Below, in pieces: positions 33,720-43,066 of a stretch of 64,000 nt of DNA. The notes beneath the pieces are model-generated. The model was given only the letters and a program-made list of their open reading frames with translations. It was not told the DNA's origin and did not search any database. Origin of the DNA: Marivivens geojensis (GTDB lineage Bacteria > Pseudomonadota > Alphaproteobacteria > Rhodobacterales > Rhodobacteraceae). Numbering within the stretch: the stretch's first letter is position 1; each line of letters begins with the position of its first letter. Position numbers and translations under genes: made by a program. Location: positions 682,001 to 746,000 of the forward strand of contig NZ_JALKCU010000001.1 in NCBI RefSeq assembly GCF_023540835.1, written 5' to 3'.

Positions 33720-33902
33720 TCACTCCTTCCGAAGGTAGGAGCGAACACCGTAGAGAACCGCAGCCAATGCAATCACACCCAACCCGTGAAGGGGCGACAG
33801 GGTCCAATGCGCGATACCGTCGCCAAGTGCGGCATCGTGGCCCGTATGCGCCACCGCTGTGGTGGCGCTCAGGGTTAGAAGTGCAGTCGCGAGTTTTTTC
33901 AT
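33720..33902 (-). CDS. Exported 60-residue HTGH peptide with one membrane helix
   Basis: Small gene between hupL (15 bases) and hupC (3 bases). The first 18 residues are a Sec signal peptide ending AVA or VAH; then HTGHDAALGDG, a WTLSPLHGLG segment and a helix to SYLRKE. The HTGH start of the mature part and the P-x-HGL turn recall the N terminus of the six-helix HupE/UreJ nickel permeases, but only one helix is left. It could bind nickel or heme, or act as a small structural subunit. AGGGAGGA-type ribosome site present. No family assignment is certain. Confidence 0.7.
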   Translation of the reverse strand: MKKLATALLTLSATTAVAHTGHDAALGDGIAHWTLSPLHGLGVIALAAVLYGVRSYLRKE

Positions 33903-33917
33903 TGTCCGATCCTCCCT

Positions 33918-35708
33918 TTAGCGGACTTTGACGGTGGTGAGTTCCTCACCATCGGGCGACATAACGTGGGTCGAACACGCAAGGCATGGGTCAAAGCTGT
34001 GCAGAGTGCGCAGGATTTCGACCGGCTCTTCGGGACGTTCCATTTTGGTGTTCATCAGAGCGGCCTCAAAGGCGCCGATGTTGCCTTGGGTGTCACGCGG
34101 AGACCCGTTCCAAGTGGTCGGAACAACGCACTGGTAGTTTTCGATGCGACCATCTTTGACTTTGATCCAGTGACCCAGCGCACCGCGCGGGGCTTCGGTC
34201 ATGCCAACGCCCATAGCTTCTTTGGGCCAAGTCGACGGGTCCCATTTCGCCACGTTCGCAGTGCTTTCGTCGCCGTTTTTGATATTGGTGACGAGCTTGT
34301 CGAAGAAGTGCTTCTGCAAGCGACCGCAGTATTCCGACTCCAGCGCCCGTGCAGCGGTACGGCCAAGGGTCGAGAAGATCGCAGGAAGCGGCAGGTCCAT
34401 CGTACGCAGCAGGCCATCAACTTGGTTTTTGATGTCCTCATGGCCTTTGGCGTAGCCGACGACGTAGCGGGCCAGCGGGCCAACTTCCATCGCGTGACCT
34501 TTCCAACGCGGCGCTTTGATCCACGAATATTTAGCAGCCTCGTCGAGCTCTTGGATATTGGTGCGTGTGCCTTTGGCGTTCGGGCCGAGTTCGTATTTCG
34601 GCTCTGTCACGCCATCCCAAGGGTGAAGACCCATGCCCGGCTCTGCGTATTCGTACCACGAGTGGTCAACGAATTCTTGAACCTGTTCAGGATCGCGCAC
34701 GTCGACATCATGAACAACCGACAGATCGCCATTGATGATCGCGCCGCGCGGCAGGTGAAGTTGATCCGCCGAGAAATCGTTCGGATGCTCTGGGATGTCA
34801 CCGTAGGCAAGGCATGCTTGCGACGACAGACCGCCACCGTAGAGCCAGTTTTTGTAGAAACCGCCGATGGCAACAACGTCAGGCAAGTAGACGTTTTTGT
34901 TGAACTCGATACATTTGTCGATAATCGACGACACGAGGTTCAGACGTTCCATGTTGATCGCGCCAACGGCACCCGTCGAATGGACGTTGATCGGGCATGG
35001 AACACCACCAACGAGCCAGTTCGGATGCGGGTTCTTACCGCCAAAGATCGTGTGAATTTTCACGATCTCTTTTTGCAGGTCGAGCGCTTCGAGGTAGTGG
35101 GTGGTCGCCATAAGGTCTGCCTCTGGCGGCAGTTTATAGGCAGGGTTATCCCAATAGCCGTTCTTAAAGATACCGAGCTGACCCGATTCAACGAATTGCT
35201 TCAGTCGGTTCTGAACATCGCGGAAATAGCCTGGGCTAGACAGCGGGTGGCTCGGCGACACCATCTGTTGCAGTTCCGAAGTCGCCTTGGGGTCGGCGCG
35301 CAGGGCGTTGACAGGGTTCACCCAGTCCAGCGCGTGCAGGTGGTAGAAGTGCACGATGTGGTCGTGGATCTGCAGGTTCAACTGCATGATGTTGCGGATA
35401 GAGTTCGCGTTGTCAGGGATGGTGATCCCCAGCGCATCCTCGACCGCACGGACCGAGGTCAGCGCGTGGGTGCCTGTGCACACGCCGCAAATCCGTTCGG
35501 TGAACGCCCAAGCATCACGCGGGTCGCGACCTTTGAGGATCACTTCCAGACCGCGCCACATGGTGCCTGTGGAGACCGCGTTGCGGATGATGCCTTCGTC
35601 GTCCACGTTCACTTCGCAGCGCATGTGGCCCTCGATGCGGGTCACAGGGTCGACGACGATACGTTTGCCTGATGTGTCGAGGTCAAAGCCGTTAGGGGTG
35701 GTGACCAT
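33918..35708 (-). CDS. hupL: Uptake [NiFe]-hydrogenase large subunit
   Basis: A 596-residue catalytic subunit that splits H2 at the periplasmic side of the membrane. The NiFe ligands are C74 and C77 (ERICGVC) and C575 and C578 (DPCLAC). The tail after His581 (15 residues starting VM) is the piece removed by HupD. It has no signal peptide and travels with HupS through the Tat system. It starts 3 bases after the hupS stop. Confidence 0.98.
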   Translation of the reverse strand: MVTTPNGFDLDTSGKRIVVDPVTRIEGHMRCEVNVDDEGIIRNAVSTGTMWRGLEVILKGRDPRDAWAFTERICGVCTGTHALTSVRAVEDALGITIPDNANSIRNIMQLNLQIHDHIVHFYHLHALDWVNPVNALRADPKATSELQQMVSPSHPLSSPGYFRDVQNRLKQFVESGQLGIFKNGYWDNPAYKLPPEADLMATTHYLEALDLQKEIVKIHTIFGGKNPHPNWLVGGVPCPINVHSTGAVGAINMERLNLVSSIIDKCIEFNKNVYLPDVVAIGGFYKNWLYGGGLSSQACLAYGDIPEHPNDFSADQLHLPRGAIINGDLSVVHDVDVRDPEQVQEFVDHSWYEYAEPGMGLHPWDGVTEPKYELGPNAKGTRTNIQELDEAAKYSWIKAPRWKGHAMEVGPLARYVVGYAKGHEDIKNQVDGLLRTMDLPLPAIFSTLGRTAARALESEYCGRLQKHFFDKLVTNIKNGDESTANVAKWDPSTWPKEAMGVGMTEAPRGALGHWIKVKDGRIENYQCVVPTTWNGSPRDTQGNIGAFEAALMNTKMERPEEPVEILRTLHSFDPCLACSTHVMSPDGEELTTVKVR

Positions 35709-35711
35709 GGC

Positions 35712-36800
35712 TTATGCCTCCTCTTTCTTGTCTTGAGTCTTTCGCTGCGCGGCCTTGAGCGCGGACACAGCCGCATGGGCTGCAACGCCTGCGCCAACAA
35801 CGCCAGCGGCGGTCATGCCGATTTTGTCTGCGTTGGCTTCGATGCCGAACTGAGTCAAATCGGTGACGCGGTTGTAGAACGAGCCCTGATCCCAGAACCC
35901 ATCTTCGGAGCAACCGATACAGCCGTGACCCGATTGGATCGGGAACGAGACACCTTCGTTCCAACGCACGGTCGAACAGGCGTTGTAGGTGGTCGGGCCT
36001 TTGCAGCCCATCTTGTAAAGGCAGAAGCCCTTGCGTGCGTTGTCATCGTCCCAATGCTCAACAAACTGACCCGCGTCAAAGTGCGGACGGCGGTAGCATT
36101 TGTCGTGGATGCGCTGGCCGTAGAACATCGCCGGACGACCCTGACGGTCGAGTTCGGGCAGACGGTCGAAGGTCAGCATATAGGTGATGACGCCGGTCAT
36201 TACTTCGGCGATGGGCGGGCAACCCGGAACCTTGATGATCGGTTTGTCGGTGATGACCTTGTGAACTGGCGTTGCCTGCGTCGGGTTCGGCTTTGCCGCC
36301 TGAACGCAGCCATAGGACGCGCAGGCACCCCAAGAAATCACTGCTTTCGCGTGCTGTGCTGCGTGTTTCAGCTGTTCGACGAACGGCTTGCCACCGACGA
36401 TACAGAACATACCATCCTCGTTCAGGGGCGGGTTGCCCTCTACGGCGAGGATGTAGTTGCCTTTGTATTTCTCGATCGTTTCTTCCAACGCTGCTTCGGC
36501 GTGATGCCCTGCGGCAGCCATCAACGTTTCCGAATAGTCGAGAGAGATCATCGACAGAACCACGTCTTTGGCCAGCGGGTGCGCGCCACGGATAAAGGAT
36601 TCCGAACAGCAGGTGCACTCTAGGCCGTTGACCCAGATCACAGGCGTGCGCGGCTTGGTTTCCATGGCGTGCGCGATCTGCGGCACAAACGACGGGCCAA
36701 GGCCAAGTGCCGAGGCCGTCAGCGAGCAATATTTCATAAAGGAGCGGCGGGTGATCCCCTGCTTCCGCATCACTTCATAAAAGGTTTCGATTTGCGACAA
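35712..36800 (-). CDS. hupS: Uptake [NiFe]-hydrogenase small subunit, six-Cys proximal cluster
   Basis: A 362-residue iron-sulfur subunit with a 45-residue Tat signal (RRSFMK at 18-23, cleavage after AHA). The start codon is TTG, with GAGGGAGGG just upstream; it gives the family N terminus [11 protein letters not shown]. Proximal-cluster cysteines are C62, C65, C160 and C194, plus the two extra cysteines C64 (ECTCCSES) and C165 (CASYGC) that mark oxygen-tolerant group 1d enzymes with a [4Fe-3S] cluster. Medial and distal cluster motifs ([27 protein letters not shown]) are intact, and a C-terminal helix at about 325-350 anchors the protein. Confidence 0.98.
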   Translation of the reverse strand: MSQIETFYEVMRKQGITRRSFMKYCSLTASALGLGPSFVPQIAHAMETKPRTPVIWVNGLECTCCSESFIRGAHPLAKDVVLSMISLDYSETLMAAAGHHAEAALEETIEKYKGNYILAVEGNPPLNEDGMFCIVGGKPFVEQLKHAAQHAKAVISWGACASYGCVQAAKPNPTQATPVHKVITDKPIIKVPGCPPIAEVMTGVITYMLTFDRLPELDRQGRPAMFYGQRIHDKCYRRPHFDAGQFVEHWDDDNARKGFCLYKMGCKGPTTYNACSTVRWNEGVSFPIQSGHGCIGCSEDGFWDQGSFYNRVTDLTQFGIEANADKIGMTAAGVVGAGVAAHAAVSALKAAQRKTQDKKEEA

Positions 36801-37004
36801 ATGACCCTCCCTCTTTGAATTCTGACCCGTGCGAAAGACGCAATTCGGGCATTGTCCGTTTAGGATCGGGTGGATCAGGGGCTGAAGGTAGGCAAAGAGT
36901 GCAAAATTCGCATACAGTGGAATACTGTATTTATTTCATGTTGTTAGGGTGTTTTCGCTGCGATTGCGTCCGGTATGGCGATAACCGCCTATTCGTATAG
37001 GTGG
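36801..37004 (-). promoter_or_regulatory. hupS promoter region with ATACAGT inverted repeat
   Basis: 204 bases between hypF and hupS. ATACAGT (36912-36918) and ACTGTAT (36924-36930) form an inverted repeat with a 5-base spacer, about 112-130 bases before the hupS start. Directly after the hypF stop CCGCCTAT/ATAGGTGG (36985-37004) can fold into an 8-bp hairpin without a U run. The TTG-N5-CAA pattern described for R. capsulatus HupR was looked for and not found here. Confidence 0.5.
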
Positions 37005-39200
37005 TCAGATGCTTTGCGCTGCCGCGATCATCGCCTGACCCAAGGCGAGTCCCCCATCATTAGCGGGAATCTCGCGGTGAACGAGTGTGGGAATGCCCTC
37101 TAGCCGCGCCTTAGTCATCGTGAAAAGCGCGACGTTTTGATAGCAGCCACCAGAGAGGGCGACAGCCGCGACTTTGCCCTGTTCAAACAGGTCACGCGCG
37201 ACATCGGCAAAGGCATGGGCGAGGCCACGGTGAAAATGGGTCGCGATCTGAGATTGCGAAACACCGCGGCGCAGGTCGTCATTGATTTGTTCCCAGATCG
37301 GTGAAGGATCAATCCAACCGTTGTCCTCACCAAACGTGTAAGCACCATCGATTGAGGTATCAACGAGGGCTTCTAGTGCCATCGCCGCCTCACCTTCGTA
37401 GCTCTGCACCATCGGGCAGAGGCCAACCACCGCAGCTACCGCATCAAAGAGCCGTCCCGCGCTCGACGACAATGGTGCGTTTAGTCCTTTGGTTACAGCG
37501 TGGCGGAGGATGTCGCGAGGGGCATCGGGGAACAGCTCATCGGCCCAATCGCTCAGCCCTGCCTGATCCAGTCGGACCATCGCGTTGCGCCAAGGTTCGC
37601 GAGCGGCCCGATCACCACCCGCGAGCGGGGCAGGGGTTAGGCCACCCACCCGCTTGGCCGCGCGATAATCACCAAGGAGAACCTCACCACCCCAAAGCGT
37701 GCCATCAGGCCCCAATCCCGTGCCATCCAGTATGATCCCCGCGACAGGTCGACCCGACAGCGGCCAACCGTTTTCCGCAAGGCAGGACGCGAGGTGGGCG
37801 TGGTGGTGCCAAGCCTCGACCACGGGAAGGCCGAGCGTTTGACCATAGCGCGTCGCGCGATACCCATGGTGGGCATCAACCGCGACCACGGTCGGTTTGT
37901 GGTCGAAAAGAGCGGAATAGTCTGTGACGGCTTTCTCGAATTCCGCAGCACATAAGACATCATCCAGATCGCCGAGGTGATGCCCGAGGAGCGCCTCTCG
38001 GTTCTTCGTCAGACAAATCGCGCCCTTCATCTGTCCCCCAAGGGCGAGGACTTGGGGCGCGTCCTCAAACCCCTCTGGCAGAGGAATTGTGCTAGGCACA
38101 CGGCCTCGCGCACGGCGCAAAATCATTGGCGGCTTGGCGCGTTCCACACTGTCGTCCAGTCGGCGCGCAATGTCGCGGTCATGCATCAAAAACGCATCGG
38201 CAAAACGACCCAGTTTTTCGCGGGCCTCATCATTGCCGATCACTTGCGGTTCGCCGGAGAGATTGCCAGAGGTCATCACCAGCGGTCGGCCCACCGCCTC
38301 GATCAACAGGTGGTGCAAAGGCGTATAAGGCAGCATCCAGCCCAGTTGGTTCTGTTGTGGGGCGAGGGCGTCTGGCAAGGCGTCGGCCTTGGGCAGTAGG
38401 ACAATCGGTGCAGCAGGATCGGTCAAAAGCGCAAGGTCGGCATCGGTGACACGGGCGTAACGGTGAATAGTGTCGAGCGTTGCCATGAGCGCCAGAGGCT
38501 TTGTCTTGCGATTTTTCCGCGTGCGAAGGGTTTCGATTGAGGTAGGGTTTGTCGCGTCACAACAGAGGTGAAACCCGCCCAGCCCTTTTATCGCTACGAT
38601 TTGCCCAGCCAAGATGCGCTCTGCAGTGACTATGATCGCGTCGCCTTCGGGTTCGGCCCAAATACGTGGTCCGCAGGTGGGGCAGGCGATGGGCTGGGCG
38701 TGGAACCGACGGTCGGCAGGGTCCACGTACTCGGCGGCGCAATCAGGGCACATGGTGAAGGGTGCCATTGTGGTCTGGGCACGGTCGTAAGGCAGCGCGT
38801 TTAGAATGGTGAAGCGCGGCCCGCAATGGGTGCAGTTGGTAAAAGCATATCCCGCCCTGCGGCCGTGCCCGTGTATTTCGTCGCGGCACGCGGGGCAGGT
38901 GGCGGCGTCGGGTGTGACGCGAGTCTCCGCGCCCTTTGCCCCGCTTGCCGCGATGACAAAGCCTGACGGCGCTTCATATTCCGCCTCAGTGACTTCGATC
39001 TGATCGATGCGCGATAGGGGCGGCTTTTCTGCGGTGATCGCGGCAATGAACGCGGCAGGTGCGGCGTCGCAGTGGATCAGAACGCCCTCAGCGTCATTCA
39101 GGACTTCACCGTTCAGGCAGAACCGTTGAGCAAGTTGCCAAACATGGGGGCGAAACCCGACGCCTTGGACCTGCCCACGGACACGGATGCGCCAGCCCAT
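37005..39200 (-). CDS. hypF: Hydrogenase maturation carbamoyltransferase HypF
   Basis: A 731-residue enzyme that converts carbamoyl phosphate and ATP to carbamoyl-AMP and loads HypE. Domains in order: acylphosphatase (RGQVQGVGFRPHVW, 1-90), two zinc-finger pairs (CPAC/CTHC and CPDC/CPTC, about 105-180), a YrdC-type domain (about 195-385) and a Kae1-like domain with the LDGTGLGPDGTLWGGE and ALSGGCYQN motifs. The ATG at 39200 overlaps the hupV stop (TGATG). Placed between the sensor genes and hupS as in R. capsulatus. Confidence 0.97.
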   Translation of the reverse strand: MGWRIRVRGQVQGVGFRPHVWQLAQRFCLNGEVLNDAEGVLIHCDAAPAAFIAAITAEKPPLSRIDQIEVTEAEYEAPSGFVIAASGAKGAETRVTPDAATCPACRDEIHGHGRRAGYAFTNCTHCGPRFTILNALPYDRAQTTMAPFTMCPDCAAEYVDPADRRFHAQPIACPTCGPRIWAEPEGDAIIVTAERILAGQIVAIKGLGGFHLCCDATNPTSIETLRTRKNRKTKPLALMATLDTIHRYARVTDADLALLTDPAAPIVLLPKADALPDALAPQQNQLGWMLPYTPLHHLLIEAVGRPLVMTSGNLSGEPQVIGNDEAREKLGRFADAFLMHDRDIARRLDDSVERAKPPMILRRARGRVPSTIPLPEGFEDAPQVLALGGQMKGAICLTKNREALLGHHLGDLDDVLCAAEFEKAVTDYSALFDHKPTVVAVDAHHGYRATRYGQTLGLPVVEAWHHHAHLASCLAENGWPLSGRPVAGIILDGTGLGPDGTLWGGEVLLGDYRAAKRVGGLTPAPLAGGDRAAREPWRNAMVRLDQAGLSDWADELFPDAPRDILRHAVTKGLNAPLSSSAGRLFDAVAAVVGLCPMVQSYEGEAAMALEALVDTSIDGAYTFGEDNGWIDPSPIWEQINDDLRRGVSQSQIATHFHRGLAHAFADVARDLFEQGKVAAVALSGGCYQNVALFTMTKARLEGIPTLVHREIPANDGGLALGQAMIAAAQSI

Positions 39201-40627
39201 CAGTGCACCGTGCAGACCATGCAAGGATCGAAACTGCGCACGATGTGTTGGACCGCGATCGGGGTTTCCTCACCATCGCGGACAGGGGCTCCGACCAAGG
39301 CTGCCTCGACGGGACCAGCGTTCCCCTGCTCATCGCGTGGGCTAAAGTTCCACGTGGTCGGCGCGATGATCTGGTAGCCCGTGATCTTGCCCCCATCGAA
39401 ATTCATCCAATGGCCCAAGGCACCCCGCGCGGCCTCGACCAGACCTTCGCCTATGCCTGAGGCGGGCATATCCCAGTGCCCCATAAACCGATCTTTGGGA
39501 TCGATCTGAGCCGCCAAGTCTTCGAGAAGCATTTGCGTGCGTGCGATTTCAATCAGCCGCCCCGCAACCCGAGCAAAGGCCGAGGGGTGTCCCGCCAGAT
39601 CACGGGCCAAGGGGTTCGCGTCGATGATCTGTCGCGCCAGCGCGCCGGTTTCAACAGTTTGGCCGCTCAGACGTGGGGCCTTGCACCAACTGTAGGCCGC
39701 GTCGCGCATGTCCTCGTCTGGTTCGGTCGTACCATCGCGGGGATGGGCCGTATCGCCGAGCATCCATGCGTGGCTGAGGTCTTCGGTGATCTGGGTGGTG
39801 TCGACGGGGCTAAGGGTGCCGCCCCAAACACCTGACTCAAACGCCCGACGAGCTGGCAGCGGGTAGGCGCCAAAGGACATGAACCGCCCCGGACCGAAGC
39901 CCATGTCATCCAGCCCAACCGCCTGCGCGATCCTGATAAAGAGGCCTGCATCCCCTGCAGTCCAGTTCAGCAGGTCGTCCTTACTGCTCAGCGCGGCGAA
40001 GGTTTCGACAGGCGCACCATAGAGTGTCGTTTCCAAATGACGGCGGAAGCTCCGTAGCGCGGTCTGGATGCGCACCTTGTCCGATGCCGTCGGCGTTTTT
40101 GTGACGCCTGCAGGTTGGATGGCGAGGGTATGGGGCCACTTTCCACCCAATAGTCCGACAATGTGCAACAGTTCGGCCCGTGCGGTCACCGCATCGCGGG
40201 CGGCAGAGCCTTCCATCGCGGTGAATCGTGCGACTGCCTGATCGTGCCAAGGTTCGGCGCTATACACGGGTCGAGCAAAGTCGGGCATGTAGAACAGGTT
40301 AAAGTGCGTCACATGATCGGCGAGGTTTTCGACCGCATGTAAAATCGCGGCGATCAGCATCCCTTGGGGTGGCATCACAGCGCCTGATGCATCGGCGAGA
40401 GCAAAGGCCGCTGCCGCCGATTGGCTGATCGAACAAATCCCGCAAATCCGTGGGGTGATCGTCAACGCATCACGTGGATCCTTGCCCAAGAGCATCATTT
40501 CAAACCCGCGGAACAAGGGCGAGTTCGTGTAGGCTGCGGCGACTGCACCGTCGCGCACGTCTAAACGAATTTCCAGGTCCCCTTCGACGCGATTAAACGG
40601 GCCGACGATCAGGTTGCGGTCTGTCAT
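39200..40627 (-). CDS. hupV: H2-sensing regulatory hydrogenase large subunit
   Basis: A 475-residue large subunit of the cytoplasmic H2 sensor. NiFe ligands are C62/C65 (RICGIC) and C469/C472. The protein ends exactly at DPCMVCTVH, so there is no C-terminal tail to be cut, the mark of regulatory hydrogenases. The ATG at 40627 overlaps the hupU stop by ATGA; a longer frame upstream is rejected. Signals H2 to HupT. Confidence 0.96.
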   Translation of the reverse strand: MTDRNLIVGPFNRVEGDLEIRLDVRDGAVAAAYTNSPLFRGFEMMLLGKDPRDALTITPRICGICSISQSAAAAFALADASGAVMPPQGMLIAAILHAVENLADHVTHFNLFYMPDFARPVYSAEPWHDQAVARFTAMEGSAARDAVTARAELLHIVGLLGGKWPHTLAIQPAGVTKTPTASDKVRIQTALRSFRRHLETTLYGAPVETFAALSSKDDLLNWTAGDAGLFIRIAQAVGLDDMGFGPGRFMSFGAYPLPARRAFESGVWGGTLSPVDTTQITEDLSHAWMLGDTAHPRDGTTEPDEDMRDAAYSWCKAPRLSGQTVETGALARQIIDANPLARDLAGHPSAFARVAGRLIEIARTQMLLEDLAAQIDPKDRFMGHWDMPASGIGEGLVEAARGALGHWMNFDGGKITGYQIIAPTTWNFSPRDEQGNAGPVEAALVGAPVRDGEETPIAVQHIVRSFDPCMVCTVH

Positions 40628-41616
40628 TTCTTGGGCGTCCTGATGGTGGGAGGGATGGTCACGCGGTCGCTTGTCGCGTTGGTGCCGATCCTGTCTGGCG
40701 TTGCGGCCTTGGACAGAGAGGCCAGCGCCATGAACCATGCCTTGGGCATGTCCGAGGGGAGGCCCACGGGAATGCCCGCGATCTTTGGCGTTTCGGTAAA
40801 TATATGGCGCGGTTCTTCGAACTCGGGTGCGGTGCAAGCAATACAGGGATAGCCGCCACGTGTGCATGACCCAGCGCCGTTCCACGGGCGGATATTGCAG
40901 TCACCGACGGCTTGGGTGCCGATGCAGCCCAAATGCTCCATCATGCAGCCGATCTGGCTGAGCTCCTTGGCCGAGGCTTTGTATTCGTAGAATTCGTTCT
41001 TCGTGCAGCCGTGATGCACGAGGTGATCGGCAAAGAACCGTGGCCGCGCATAGCTATCGAGGTCAGCAGGTGTGAGCGCGTCATCGGCCAGCATCAACAG
41101 CGTCTCTGTCACCCAGTCAGGATGCATCGGGCAGCCTGAGATATTGATGACGGGCAGCCCATCTTTTCCGACGAAACCCGACGGGAGGATGCCGCCCGCA
41201 TGGGTGCCATCGAACTGCAACCCGACCGCATCCGACGGGTTCCCGCCTGCGGTCGTCACGCCACCAAAGGCCGCACAGCTTCCCACAGCGATAACATGCC
41301 GCGCGAGTGGGGCAAGCGATTGCACCCAGTCCATCATGCTGCGACCCGTGCCCGACAACATCTGATATCGGCCTGTATTGCGCGGACCACGTGCGATAGC
41401 GCCCTCGACACATAGGATGTCGAGGGGGATCTCCTGCGCATCAATCTGCGCCAAGAGGCGGCGCACCTCGTCGCCAGAGGCGACAGAGAGGGCAGGGTGC
41501 CAGATAAAGTTGATGCCCGCGCCACCCAAAAGATCGAACACATTCGGGTTTTCAGCGCAAAGGAGCGACATTGTGCAGCCACCACAGCCCGATGCCTGAA
41601 GCCAGAGAACGTTCAT
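40624..41616 (-). CDS. hupU: H2-sensing regulatory hydrogenase small subunit
   Basis: A 330-residue small subunit of the sensor hydrogenase. It has no Tat signal: it starts directly at [14 protein letters not shown] with proximal-cluster C11 and C14. The proximal site is CGGC, so it lacks the extra cysteine of HupS; sensor enzymes resist oxygen by a narrow gas channel instead. The C-terminal segment after the last cluster is extended, as in RH-type proteins. The ATG at 41616 overlaps the hupT stop. Confidence 0.96.
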   Translation of the reverse strand: MNVLWLQASGCGGCTMSLLCAENPNVFDLLGGAGINFIWHPALSVASGDEVRRLLAQIDAQEIPLDILCVEGAIARGPRNTGRYQMLSGTGRSMMDWVQSLAPLARHVIAVGSCAAFGGVTTAGGNPSDAVGLQFDGTHAGGILPSGFVGKDGLPVINISGCPMHPDWVTETLLMLADDALTPADLDSYARPRFFADHLVHHGCTKNEFYEYKASAKELSQIGCMMEHLGCIGTQAVGDCNIRPWNGAGSCTRGGYPCIACTAPEFEEPRHIFTETPKIAGIPVGLPSDMPKAWFMALASLSKAATPDRIGTNATSDRVTIPPTIRTPKK

Positions 41617-42923
41617 TCCCCACCTCGTTTCAAGGACAGTCGGAAACATGCTCCGCGTTCAGATGGGCAGAGTTGCAACTGTCCCCCGTGTTCCTCTGCG
41701 ATCTTGTGAGAGATCGATAGGCCGAGGCCCGTTCCCTTGCCCACGGGTTTGGTGGTGAAGAACGGGTCAAAGATGGACCCTGCGATGTCTGGGCCGATCC
41801 CGGGGCCATTGTCCGAGACCTGAACAAAGACGTGGTCACCGTCTTGGCCAAGGGTGATCTGGATATGCGGGTCCTCAGTGCCCTCAACCGCATCGAGCGC
41901 GTTTTGAACGAGGTTCATAATGACCTGCTGTACGTGACCCACGCGCCCGTTTGCCATGAGGGTCAGAGGGGCATTGGTGACAATAGGTGCAGGGGTTTTC
42001 ATCCCGCGTACGACCCAATGGGTTGCCACACGTGTCGTCTCTACCAAATCGAAATTGGCAAATTCGCCTGTGCCGTCTGCGGAAAGCCTGCGCAGGTCTT
42101 CAACAATATCGCGGACCCGTTCGGATCCGTCCCGCGCGCCGTCGATCGCGGTGCGCATATTCGCCAGTTCACGATCGAGCCGCAGTTCCTTGCGCAATTC
42201 GATCAGCTCCGCCCGCGAGGCCCCTGCCTGCACTTGTTCGAAATAGGTCACAAACCTTGCCACGTATTTTTCCAAGGCATGGGTGTTGGCGTAGATAAAC
42301 GAAATCGGGTTGTTGAGTTCGTGGGCAACGCCTGCGAGCAAACGCCCCAGCGACGCCAGTTTTTCATTACGAACGAGGTGGGCTTGGGCCTCTTGCAATG
42401 CGCGGTGGCTTTCGGCGAGTTCGGAATAGGCCTGACGCAGTTCCCCCACAGGACGCCCGATCAGCACCGCGCCAAGGCTTTTGCCGCGTTCCCCAATGCG
42501 AGGCGTGATCGATAGGTCAATCGGGGTGGGACCAGCAGAGGTGGGCAATTCCGCTTCAAACCGAACGGATTTTCGGTTTTGCACGACCTTTTGCACGGCC
42601 TCATGTAGCGCGGCATCTGACGTGAGATCTGCCAAGGGGCGGCCCCGCACACTCGCAGGGTCTAGGCCCAAGAGCATTTGGAACGACCCTGCCGCCTGTT
42701 CGATCAGACCGTCCCGATCCACGACGATCAAAACGTCCGACACCGAGGCAAAGACCGAGGCCATAAAGCCACGCATTTCATCAAGCTCGGCGTTCCGAAC
42801 TTCTAGCTCGCTTTGATAACTGACCAGCTCTGCGTAGGTTTTATCGACGGCCCGCAGCACATCGACCCATGCCTCATCGGACACGGGTGTTTGTCCACTG
42901 CTCAGGTCATGGGTGTCGATCAC
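41613..42923 (-). CDS. hupT: Hydrogenase-regulating histidine kinase
   Basis: A 436-residue soluble kinase: coiled start (about 20-50), a PAS domain (50-160), HisKA with His201 in [11 protein letters not shown], and an HATPase domain ending near 435 ([20 protein letters not shown]). It partners HupUV and HupR: in relatives it phosphorylates HupR without H2 and so turns the structural genes off. A GTG at 42923 is chosen because GAGGAG lies 6-11 bases upstream; an in-frame ATG at 42971 is the alternative. First gene of the hupTUV-hypF transcript. Confidence 0.92.
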   Translation of the reverse strand: MIDTHDLSSGQTPVSDEAWVDVLRAVDKTYAELVSYQSELEVRNAELDEMRGFMASVFASVSDVLIVVDRDGLIEQAAGSFQMLLGLDPASVRGRPLADLTSDAALHEAVQKVVQNRKSVRFEAELPTSAGPTPIDLSITPRIGERGKSLGAVLIGRPVGELRQAYSELAESHRALQEAQAHLVRNEKLASLGRLLAGVAHELNNPISFIYANTHALEKYVARFVTYFEQVQAGASRAELIELRKELRLDRELANMRTAIDGARDGSERVRDIVEDLRRLSADGTGEFANFDLVETTRVATHWVVRGMKTPAPIVTNAPLTLMANGRVGHVQQVIMNLVQNALDAVEGTEDPHIQITLGQDGDHVFVQVSDNGPGIGPDIAGSIFDPFFTTKPVGKGTGLGLSISHKIAEEHGGQLQLCPSERGACFRLSLKRGGE

Positions 42924-43066
42924 GCGAGGCTCCTCTTTCGGATAGCTTAGCGAGTTTGCAGGCCACGTCAAAGGAGAGCCCGCGTGAATTCATAGACTTA
43001 TGGCCGAATAGGATACGTCCCTGCAAAGTAACCGTGCAGAGACGTGGTCATGTGATCAGGCGGTGA

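Noticed and set aside
33720-33902. Calling the HTGH peptide a hupE gene
   Set aside because: HupE has six helices and the HPLTGLDH motif; only a short N-terminal resemblance is present here.
33966-35672. A 568-residue open frame on the plus strand opposite hupL
   Set aside because: Antisense shadow of a conserved gene with biased codon positions; its protein shows no known fold and no ribosome site precedes it.
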